6,556 nt of DNA from contig JAISVP010000103.1 of NCBI GenBank assembly GCA_031271475.1, positions 1 to 6,556 of the forward strand, in the 5' to 3' direction. Both the position numbers and the translations under genes were made by a program. The notes under the pieces are model-generated. The model had not been told where the DNA came from. It saw nothing but the letters and a program-made list of their open reading frames with translations, and searched no databases. The stretch comes from Oscillospiraceae bacterium (GTDB lineage Bacteria; Bacillota; Clostridia; Oscillospirales; Ruminococcaceae). Positions 1-5,216 of the stretch are shown in pieces (the stretch's first letter is position 1; each line of letters begins with the position of its first letter).

Positions 1-21
1 TGCATTTCTTGCGAAACACAC

Positions 22-46
22 TACTGTTTTACACAGTAAAACAGTA
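22..46 (-). terminator. Hairpin after the 3D-domain gene, possible terminator
   Basis: A perfect 11-bp inverted repeat (22-32 pairs with 36-46, loop 33-35) begins 8 nt past the stop codon of the minus-strand gene at 55-795. Position and perfect pairing suggest a 3' end or mRNA-stabilising hairpin for that gene. There is no clear U-tract on the minus-strand side, where the sequence continues GTGTGTTTCG, so it is not a textbook intrinsic terminator. Confidence 0.5.
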
Positions 47-54
47 TATCCCTG

Positions 55-795
55 TCAGTTGACTCTGGAAACTTTAATGCTGTAACGTCCGTCACGGCTG
101 AACGGGAACGGTACCTTACCTCTGAGGTAGTAGAAGTCTATGACATTTCTGGCACATCCGGTGTCGTCAACACGGTAAACGCCGTCAAGACCGTGCCCTT
201 CAACACGAAGCAGTGTTCCGGCAGGAAAATAACTTGATGCGACAGAATATCCGGAAATGAGTGCGGATGCGCCGTTACGCCTGCTGTAAGCGCCGTAAGT
301 GCCGGCACCGCCGGTATAAAAGGTTGCCTGAAAGTTTGCCGACTGCACTTCCCCGCCAACTTTTTTAGCCTTTTTGACAGTCGGTTTAGTTTCCGGAATA
401 TATTTTTTCTTAATCTCAATCTGAGGATTGCAAGCCGTGCAGGCACGCCCCAGCTCAACACTGTCCCCGGTAATTTTTGTCATTGTGCTGTCCCAGTACA
501 CACAACGGTTAGTATGTACACGTTTGGTTTTTTCATTATAGTAAAAAACAATGGGATCCGCTTTAGGTATGATTGTTTCATATGAAGTAACCGCAGTTTC
601 AAGTACGGTTGTTTCGGGTACGGTTGTTTCCGGCGGGGATGTTTCGGGTATAACAATGTCCGTCTGCTTCACATCAACGGGAATTTGCCCGGCATTGTTT
701 TCAATGCGAAGTTTTGACGATACAATACATAACGCAAGAATTACCGCAGCTGCCGCAGCCGCTGCCACAGCTTTAAAAAGTTTTGATTTGGTCAT
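55..795 (-). CDS. Membrane-anchored 3D/RlpA-like double-psi beta-barrel protein
   Basis: This 246-residue protein probably acts at the outer face of the membrane on peptidoglycan. Residues 7-27 are an Ala-rich hydrophobic helix after a basic start (signal peptide or signal anchor). Residues 48-75 are a Thr/Pro/Glu linker with repeated PETT units. Residues 84-123 carry a small motif with H94, C98, C119 and C122 (H-x3-C ... C-x2-C), like the His/Cys segment seen in Ada-type zinc modules and some secreted nuclease-associated domains. Residues 131-148 are a Lys-rich spacer. Residues 155-245 resemble the 3D/RlpA-like barrel: ATFYT start, FPAGTLLRV, then YRVDDTG and IDFYY, giving conserved aspartates D210/D211 and D220. 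Such domains occur in lytic transglycosylase-like and cell-wall-associated proteins. The start is supported by AAAGGAG at 805-811 with 9 nt spacing. It is transcribed divergently from the surface-protein gene at 1265. The family call is from motif recognition; enzymatic activity is inferred only. Confidence 0.75.
   Translation of the reverse strand: MTKSKLFKAVAAAAAAAVILALCIVSSKLRIENNAGQIPVDVKQTDIVIPETSPPETTVPETTVLETAVTSYETIIPKADPIVFYYNEKTKRVHTNRCVYWDSTMTKITGDSVELGRACTACNPQIEIKKKYIPETKPTVKKAKKVGGEVQSANFQATFYTGGAGTYGAYSRRNGASALISGYSVASSYFPAGTLLRVEGHGLDGVYRVDDTGCARNVIDFYYLRGKVPFPFSRDGRYSIKVSRVN
577..648 (-). repeat. PETT-coding short tandem repeat
   Basis: Within the gene at 55-795, imperfect 15-18 bp units (plus strand roughly GGTTGTTTCGGGTAC) encode the residues 50-73 linker of PETT-like units (ETSPPETTVPETTV and following). 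It forms an extended stalk between the membrane helix and the His/Cys motif. Such repeats may vary in copy number between strains. Confidence 0.6.
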
Positions 796-898
796 ACTTA
801 AATACTCCTTTTGTTGCTTAGAGTCTGTCAGAAATCTTTTTAAGAACGTGCTTTTCCGGTAATTTTTTTCACTTTACAGTAATTTTGATCGGGAACTG

Positions 899-938
899 CG
901 CTAAGCCCAGACCTCAGCCGTTAAAAACGGCTGTAACC
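899..938 (-). repeat. Intergenic GC-rich hairpin element, copy A
   Basis: It contains a perfect 8-bp hairpin (915-922 with 926-933, loop AAA) next to the word AAGCCCAGACC (903-913). The same 11-mer occurs at 4982-4992, and on the minus strand both copies read ACGG-N4-GGTCTGGGCTT, so they look like degenerate copies of one intergenic element. Neither has a U-tract. The function is unknown. Confidence 0.4.
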
Positions 939-1150
939 AACAGAGCAAAACAATACCTGTAAAAATATTCCGGACACACTCATTAACGTACAAGGGCATT
1001 AATTTTACCCCTAATGTATAGTTTATTCACATAAGACGGAATTGTAGAACAGAATTTCCTTTTTATTACAAAAGAAGTGCAATAATGAGCCAAAATTTAA
1101 AACCAATTTGCAATGTTAATAAAAAATTAATAACTTGTTAACAATTTGTC

Positions 1151-1173
1151 CACAATTGAACCCGTTAATTGTG
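1151..1173. promoter_or_regulatory. Inverted repeat, candidate operator
   Basis: CACAATT (1151-1157) and AATTGTG (1167-1173) are perfect inverted half-sites separated by 9 nt. The repeat abuts the -10 element at 1175-1180, where a bound regulator would block or modulate RNA polymerase. The operator role is inferred from symmetry and position; the cognate regulator is not in the window. Confidence 0.4.
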
Positions 1174-1180
1174 CTATAAT
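1172..1180 (+). promoter_or_regulatory. Extended -10 promoter for the vWA-like gene
   Basis: TGC followed by TATAAT (1175-1180) is a perfect extended -10 element. No good -35 hexamer is found at 16-18 bp (1152-1157 is ACAATT), which is compatible with extended -10 promoters. Transcription would begin near 1187, giving a leader of roughly 75-80 nt with a small hairpin (GTCTG 1222-1226 with CAGAC 1230-1234) and the ribosome binding site AAAGGA at 1249-1254. Confidence 0.6.
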
Positions 1181-1264
1181 TCGTATATGTGAGTGTAAAC
1201 TTAAAAACAGAAATTCTTTTGGTCTGCAACAGACTGGAAGAAAATGTGAAAGGACTTTAATATT

Positions 1265-2347
1265 ATGAAGAAAATAGCTGTACTGTTACTTACTTTGATG
1301 ATGTGTGCGGGGTTTGTATTGCCCGTATCCGCCGCGGAATTTGAGGATTTCCAGAATATAGTGAGCATACCGGGCGGTAGTCTGCTGCCGGCATTGGCGG
1401 CTCCCGATGACGGTGAATACCCGTTTGCGGAAGGTCCGATAGAACTTCATTCGATTATGTTAATGGACAATTCCAATACCAATCCGTTGGTAAGGGATTT
1501 TATGGCTTTTTATGCGGATATGTATGTACCTATGCTTTATGACTTGTTAGAGCAGCAGGAACTTGAACTGGAAGAGATGTTCGGATTGGAATTGGATGTA
1601 AGGTATAATATTGCTGTAATTGCTTATGCAAAAGACCTTAAGGTTTTAGAATTTACTAACGATGAGGCTACAATAGTAAACTTCATGAAAGGTTTGGATT
1701 ATACAGACAATGAATCCAATATGTCCGCTGGTTTCCACAAAGCAATAGAAATGATAAACCAGAACAACCTTAATCCGGACAACACGGAAATTGGGCTGAC
1801 TGCTCACAGTATGCCGAATGTAGGAGATGTTTTTGTAACAAAAACCCCTGAAGAACTCGAAGAGGGTGAGGTTCAGGAATTACCGAAATGGCCTGATAAT
1901 CTTTATGCATCCGCTGTAGACAAATTAGTTCAGGATAACTTAAGGAATGTTGAATTTCAGGATATGTTAGGTTTCACCAGAGAAGCAAGTTTTCACCTTG
2001 CGAGTATAGGCATTACTGCCGGAATGAGTACTACCGAAGATGCAGAGTTTAGGGCTTTCATGGACGGAGGCACTGAATTTGGCGGCACCGGACTTAAAGA
2101 CGGTATTTCCTATGCTTATGATGCTCCCGATTCTGCTTTATTCATCACCGAAGAGGATTTAACTGAGCCGCCCAGTACCACAGCAAGACCTCCGCTCCAG
2201 ACCGCAGCGCCCCGGACAACAAGAGCGCCTCTCACAAGGGTAAATCCCAGAACCGGCTCAAAAGAGTTGTTGGGTATTGTTTGTGTAACGCTTGTTTCAG
2301 GACTTGGTATTGCGGCATACGCACTGAAAAAGAAAAAGAAAAAGTAA
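1265..2347 (+). CDS. Sortase-anchored surface protein with degenerate vWA-like domain
   Basis: This is a 360-residue exported, wall-anchored protein. Residues 1-23 form a signal peptide with likely cleavage after VSA-A. Residues 60-295 follow the von Willebrand factor A pattern: a hydrophobic strand ending in D68-N-S70-N-T72 (DxSxT, the first metal-site motif), YNIAVIAYA (second strand), a stretch like the usual thread-and-helix region (TDNESNMSAGFHKAI), then LTAHSMPN where active vWA domains usually have LTDG-x-PN, and a late HLASIGI strand. The aspartate of the third metal-site motif is therefore replaced by alanine. Residues 300-326 are a Pro/Thr/Arg linker. N327-P-R-T-G331, a hydrophobic segment (334-354) and six lysines form a sorting signal of the NPxTG type, so covalent attachment to peptidoglycan by a sortase is expected. 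The start is supported by AAAGGA 10 nt upstream. The ligand is unknown. The vWA call rests on pattern only; the sorting signal is firm. Confidence 0.7.
   Translation: MKKIAVLLLTLMMCAGFVLPVSAAEFEDFQNIVSIPGGSLLPALAAPDDGEYPFAEGPIELHSIMLMDNSNTNPLVRDFMAFYADMYVPMLYDLLEQQELELEEMFGLELDVRYNIAVIAYAKDLKVLEFTNDEATIVNFMKGLDYTDNESNMSAGFHKAIEMINQNNLNPDNTEIGLTAHSMPNVGDVFVTKTPEELEEGEVQELPKWPDNLYASAVDKLVQDNLRNVEFQDMLGFTREASFHLASIGITAGMSTTEDAEFRAFMDGGTEFGGTGLKDGISYAYDAPDSALFITEEDLTEPPSTTARPPLQTAAPRTTRAPLTRVNPRTGSKELLGIVCVTLVSGLGIAAYALKKKKKK
2243..2344 (+). other. Cell-wall sorting signal (NPRTG, helix, Lys tail)
   Basis: This codes for NPRTG, about 20 hydrophobic residues and a terminal six-Lys tail, the three-part signal recognised by sortases. 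The Asn in place of Leu suggests a non-class-A sortase, or a lineage where NPxTG is the common housekeeping motif. No sortase gene is in the window. Confidence 0.85.
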
Positions 2348-2363
2348 TCACGGTAATTCTGTA

Positions 2364-2428
2364 CAGCATAAGGGGAAGTATTTCCCTATGCTGACCGCAT
2401 GAAAAGAGATAGGCTCTCCCGTATGCGG
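2364..2428 (+). promoter_or_regulatory. Two structured RNA hairpins upstream of the FNT gene
   Basis: Hairpin 1 has CAGCATA (2364-2370) paired with TATGCTG (2387-2393), continued inside by GGGAA/TTCCC with a small bulge. Hairpin 2 has CCGCAT (2395-2400) paired with ATGCGG (2423-2428), with an inner GAGA/TCTC helix (2406-2409 with 2415-2418). They are nearly adjacent and are followed by an AT-rich linker and then a terminator. They could be the 3' end structure of the vWA-like mRNA or a leader controlling the FNT gene. I recognise no known riboswitch class. Confidence 0.4.
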
Positions 2429-2447
2429 AAGTGTAAAATAATTATAT

Positions 2448-2482
2448 AACAAAGACCGCCCCGGGGAAGGGCGGTCTTTGTT
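2448..2482 (+). terminator. Strong rho-independent terminator between vWA-like and FNT genes
   Basis: A perfect 14-bp stem (2448-2461 with 2469-2482) surrounds the loop CGGGGAA. The left arm is A-rich at its base and the right arm ends CTTTGTT, so this is an intrinsic-terminator-like structure that could work in either direction. It ends 15 nt before the ATG of the FNT gene. That leaves little room for a promoter after it, so it may terminate the upstream transcript, attenuate the FNT gene, or both. Confidence 0.7.
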
Positions 2483-2497
2483 GCAAGCAGGTGAAAT

Positions 2498-3085
2498 ATG
2501 AAAATTAAAACGCTGTTTCAAGGTATTCTGTCGGGTATCTTAATTGTAATAGGCTGCACGGTTTATCTGTCATGTGAGAATAAATATGTCGGTGCGGTAC
2601 TGTTTTCCGTGGCATTGCTTTCAATATGCAGCTTGAATTTGCCGCTGTTCACCGGATCGGTAGGTTTTGTAAAGAGCCTAAATGACATTATTAACCTTTT
2701 ATTATGTTTAGCGGGAAATACAGTCGGCTGTGCAGTTGCGGGACTGAGTGTGGGAGTCGCTTATCCGGAAGTATCTGCCGCGGCATTGGCATCCTCAGCA
2801 CTTAAATTCGGCAGTCATCCCGTCGCCGCTTTCGCCGCGTCTGTAATGTGCGGAATACTGATGTACACAGCCGTATACATATACAGGAACAATGAAGGAA
2901 TCAGCCGATATATCGGGATATTGATTTGTGTCCCGACTTTTATACTGTGCCGGTTTGAACATTCTATTGCCAACCTTGGGTATTTGTTCATAGCAAAGGC
3001 AGGTATAACCAATCTGTTAAACCTGCCTTTATTCATTATTGGAAACGCCGCGGGCAGTCTGCTCATCCGATTTTCTAAAACCTAA
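2498..3085 (+). CDS. Compact formate/nitrite transporter (FNT) family channel
   Basis: A 195-residue integral membrane protein that should form a pentameric channel for formate or a similar small monovalent anion. Hydrophobic segments lie at about 5-27, 31-50, 62-85, 107-130, 137-152 and 170-192, giving the six-helix fold. Family signatures visible: LPLFTG (48-53), matching the omega-loop region; LAGNTVGC (71-78), matching the conserved GN-xx-G of helix 3; FEHSIAN (153-159), containing the central pore histidine H155; and NLLNLPLFIIGNAAG (172-186), the helix 6 signature. Most family members are about 250-290 residues, so this one has short termini and loops but no core helix is obviously missing. 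The start is supported by AGGTG at 2489-2493, 4 nt before ATG; spacing is short, so expression may be modest. The substrate cannot be decided among formate, nitrite, hydrosulfide and lactate; formate fits a fermenter. Its stop overlaps the stop of the convergent GH5 gene by 3 nt. Confidence 0.8.
   Translation: MKIKTLFQGILSGILIVIGCTVYLSCENKYVGAVLFSVALLSICSLNLPLFTGSVGFVKSLNDIINLLLCLAGNTVGCAVAGLSVGVAYPEVSAAALASSALKFGSHPVAAFAASVMCGILMYTAVYIYRNNEGISRYIGILICVPTFILCRFEHSIANLGYLFIAKAGITNLLNLPLFIIGNAAGSLLIRFSKT
2995..3030 (-). terminator. Hairpin inside the FNT coding region, possible GH5 terminator
   Basis: AAAGGCAGGT (2995-3004) pairs perfectly with ACCTGCCTTT (3021-3030), followed inward by an A-A mismatch and TAAC/GTTA (3006-3009 with 3016-3019), loop CAATCT. 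On the minus strand it lies about 50 nt after the GH5 stop and ends in CCTTT, so it could end the GH5 transcript from within the opposing gene. On the plus strand it is inside translated sequence followed by TTTATTCATTATT. The role is inferred from position. Confidence 0.35.
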
Positions 3086-4884
3086 CTGTTAATTTTCTTA
3101 AACACATCGTAAAGATATTCGTTTTTGTTAGCCGGCAAACTGTAAGCACTGTTCATATAGAGCCCGAATCCCCCTTCATGGTAAGTATGATAATTCCAGT
3201 TTACATCATACTTTTTACATATGTCAAGAAAATCCGTTACCCAAGCCTCACCGCCTCTGTTTTTAGTAAACGAAACAGAAATTGCACCAAATTCCCCGCA
3301 ATAAATCGGAACATCGTTCTCAATTCCGAACTGTAAATATGAAACTATGCAAGACTCAAGATATTCTTTATTCATCACATGAACTTCATCCGCAGTATAG
3401 AAATCCACCCTCGGCTTTACATTGGCAGTCTCAAGGCATCTGTCAAGTTTTACCCATGCACAAGCCTGATAGGAATATCCGGGTTTTGCAATAAAATATG
3501 ATTTTGTGAAATTCGCATCGCCAGTCGCACCGAAAATACTGAGCGAACCCGAACTGTCTTTTCCGATATTAGCCCATGCTCCTGTACCTTTGCCGTTATC
3601 AGACCAGTAGTTAAAGCCGGTATTACCGGCAGAAAAATCCTCGGAGAAAATTATCCGCTCGTTGCCGTCCGGATCGAATTCTTTCAGCACAATATCATCC
3701 GCATAAGTGAAGCCGGATGTGCCGATATATTGGGACTGGAAGACCGCACCGCAAAGTTTAAGTCCGCTTTCTTCGGTTACGGTATACTTGGGACTTTCAA
3801 GATATTGCCATTCATTTGAATCCGTATCAGCGGGAGTACCCGTAAACACTCCGGCGGCCCACTGTGAATTCACCCCGAACACCTCATCTTCATTCGGATA
3901 TGTTTTGACGGCGCCTGCTGTCCCCGCCCAATCGGTATCCTGATGTGTAAACGGAAAAGGGTCGTAAGTGTGGAATTCGTAAACAATATTTTCCCCGTCT
4001 ATAAGGAAGTAATTCCTTTCGCCGTTTAAATCGCCCCAGTTTTCATTACCGGTTGCCGTGTCTTTTATCGCGCACAGCCTTTCAACGAATATGGGATGGT
4101 TTGTATCGACAGTACGTATTCCGTCAGCAAGTCTCTGTGCAAGATTTTTCCACTGGTCAAAGCTTTCATCCACAGTACCGATAATAGGCACAACCGGCTC
4201 ATTGACAAGCCCATAGCCCAAAATTACGGGTTCATCGGCATAACGTCTTGCAATTTCAGTCCAAAGCGCGTCAAGCCTGTTCTGATTCTCAATGTCCAGC
4301 CACAAATCCATGCCGTTGCCTTGTGACTGGAATCCGCCCTGCGGGTAGTGCATATTAAGAACCAGCTTCATTCCGTATTTTTTTGCCCATCGGATGTTCA
4401 TGTCAAGCCAACCGAATCCGCTTTCCTTATAAGTATACGGGTCAGTGTCTTCCTCAAAAAGTCTGTAATTGAGGTAAAAACGCACGGAATTAAATCCCAA
4501 TTCACGCAATTCCGCATAACTGCTTTCCGTATGATGGGTAAGCACAGGATTTGGCGGATTATCCCAGACACAATTCCCGAAAGCCATACCCTTAACCGTG
4601 TACGGTTCGCCGTTGGAATCAATAAGAAGCCGCCCGTCCGTATGCAAAAAGCCTGTGTCGTCCGGATATAGAACATCAACAGTTTGTTTGCGGATAATAA
4701 GATCAAACACCGTTACCTGTCGGAATTCCGTATCAAAATCGGTCTGTTCGGTATTCAGCAAAAAATTCTTCAATTGCATAAGCGGAACACTGTCCGGAAC
4801 CGCACCCGCCGATACGGGGAGAATGCTGTTTGTAAATATGACAGCAAGCAATATCAGCATTGCTTTTATTTTTTTTACGGTCAT
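3082..4884 (-). CDS. Secreted GH5 glycoside hydrolase with inserted beta-rich module
   Basis: A 600-residue exported beta-glycan hydrolase (cellulase/mannanase superfamily, retaining mechanism). Residues 1-28 are a signal peptide with likely cleavage near VSA-GA. Residues 77-310 carry the first part of the (beta/alpha)8 barrel: R136 in NSVRFYLN, H179 in LNMHYP, the acid/base E229 in GYGLVNEP, and H305/Y307 in EFHTYDP. The barrel resumes at about 506 and supplies the nucleophile E531 in YCGEFG and W563 in NWNYH. Between them lies about 190 residues (312-505) rich in beta-strand patterns (YADDIVLKEFD, IIFSEDFSAG, YSYQACAWVKL), resembling a carbohydrate-binding jelly roll. There is no C-terminal dockerin or sorting signal, so the enzyme should be free. 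The start is supported by AAAGGGG at 4893-4899, 8 nt from ATG. It lies downstream of the GH10 gene on the same strand, consistent with a hemicellulose/cellulose locus. The GH5 call is firm; subfamily and substrate (cellulose, mixed-linkage glucan, mannan, xyloglucan) are not decided. Confidence 0.88.
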   Translation of the reverse strand: MTVKKIKAMLILLAVIFTNSILPVSAGAVPDSVPLMQLKNFLLNTEQTDFDTEFRQVTVFDLIIRKQTVDVLYPDDTGFLHTDGRLLIDSNGEPYTVKGMAFGNCVWDNPPNPVLTHHTESSYAELRELGFNSVRFYLNYRLFEEDTDPYTYKESGFGWLDMNIRWAKKYGMKLVLNMHYPQGGFQSQGNGMDLWLDIENQNRLDALWTEIARRYADEPVILGYGLVNEPVVPIIGTVDESFDQWKNLAQRLADGIRTVDTNHPIFVERLCAIKDTATGNENWGDLNGERNYFLIDGENIVYEFHTYDPFPFTHQDTDWAGTAGAVKTYPNEDEVFGVNSQWAAGVFTGTPADTDSNEWQYLESPKYTVTEESGLKLCGAVFQSQYIGTSGFTYADDIVLKEFDPDGNERIIFSEDFSAGNTGFNYWSDNGKGTGAWANIGKDSSGSLSIFGATGDANFTKSYFIAKPGYSYQACAWVKLDRCLETANVKPRVDFYTADEVHVMNKEYLESCIVSYLQFGIENDVPIYCGEFGAISVSFTKNRGGEAWVTDFLDICKKYDVNWNYHTYHEGGFGLYMNSAYSLPANKNEYLYDVFKKINS

Positions 4885-4915
4885 TTACAGCACCCCTTTC
4901 AATTATAGTAAGTAA

Positions 4916-4954
4916 CGCCAACCCCGAACGGGCTTAGCCCGTTCGGGGTTGGCG
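4916..4954 (-). terminator. Perfect 18-bp GC-rich hairpin between GH10 and GH5
   Basis: 4916-4933 pairs without mismatch with 4937-4954 around a 3-nt TTA loop (inner stem CCCGAACGGGC and its complement). On the minus strand it is followed by GTTACTTACT, a poor U-tract. It lies 31 nt before the GH5 start codon and about 90 nt after the terminal TAA of the dockerin frame. It probably ends or attenuates the GH10 transcript, or protects a processed mRNA end so that the two enzymes differ in expression. Confidence 0.6.
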
Positions 4955-4969
4955 CGCGCATTTGTGTGC

Positions 4970-5008
4970 GAAGTCCGGGCAAAGCCCAGACCGTAACCGT
5001 CAGAAACA
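4970..5008 (-). repeat. Intergenic GC-rich hairpin element, copy B
   Basis: On the minus strand, GTCTGGGC-TTT-GCCCGGAC (4973-4991) folds into an 8-bp hairpin with one G-U pair, better paired as minus-strand RNA than as plus-strand. Flanking bases share ACGG-N4-GGTCTGGGCTT with the element at 899-938. It lies in the spacer after the dockerin coding region. The function is unknown. Confidence 0.4.
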
Positions 5009-5042
5009 GCTTGCATATTCAGATTATTGAAAGCAACGGGGG

Positions 5043-5216
5043 TTATCTAAGATACATAACAAGAGCAAGCACATCCTTTATATCCACCATCGTATCGGAA
5101 TACACATCAGCCACTTTTAACTGTGCGGGAACCAGTCCCCTTTTGTCAATAAGAAATTCCGCAAGCACTACAACGTCCGCAATTGTAACCTCTCAGTCCA
5201 AATTAACGTCCCCGAC
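5043..5216 (-). pseudogene. Type I dockerin of the GH10 xylanase, interrupted by in-frame TGA
   Basis: Reading the GH10 frame through the TGA at 5193-5195 restores a complete type I dockerin. Loop 1 is D-V-N-L-D-(stop)-E-V-T-I-A-D followed by a VVVLAEFLI helix. After a linker (DKRGLVPAQLKVA), loop 2 is D-V-Y-S-D-T-M-V-D-I-K-D followed by VLALVMYLR and TAA at 5043-5045. Calcium-ligand positions 1, 5 and 12 are aspartate in both loops; position 3 is Asn in the first and Tyr in the second. The stop falls at loop position 6, which is nearly always glycine; GGA to TGA is a single base change. Dockerins bind scaffoldin cohesins, so truncation should release the enzyme from a cellulosome. Alternatives are a sequencing error or programmed readthrough. 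Confidence 0.85.

Larger units (their letters stand above)
796..1264. other. Divergent intergenic region between the 3D-domain and vWA-like genes
   Basis: No convincing coding sequence is seen here. It holds the ribosome binding site of the minus-strand gene (805-811), a GC-rich hairpin element (899-938), an AT-rich stretch at about 1040-1150 with several GTTAA/CAATTTG-like words, an inverted repeat overlapping an extended -10 promoter (1151-1180), and a leader of about 75 nt for the plus-strand gene. I could not assign a confident promoter for the minus-strand gene. Confidence 0.6.

Noticed and set aside
551..862. A plus-strand open frame of 103 codons opposite the start of the 3D-domain gene
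   Set aside because: Its sequence is the reverse reading of the PETT repeats and Ala-rich helix, without a ribosome binding site; it is a shadow of the minus-strand gene.
4902..4907. TATAAT on the minus strand upstream of GH5 as its promoter
   Set aside because: The hexamer is perfect, but no -35 element is seen at normal spacing (that stretch is the hairpin arm), and the start site would fall inside the ribosome binding site, leaving almost no leader.
5193..5195. TGA read as glycine (a recoded genetic code, as in some candidate phyla) or selenocysteine
   Set aside because: The other complete genes here (vWA-like, FNT, GH5; over 1100 codons) have no in-frame TGA, which is unlikely in a TGA-recoded genome. 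The 3D-domain gene ends sensibly at TGA with a hairpin after it. Selenocysteine has no reason to sit in a calcium loop, and no SECIS-like structure was recognised.
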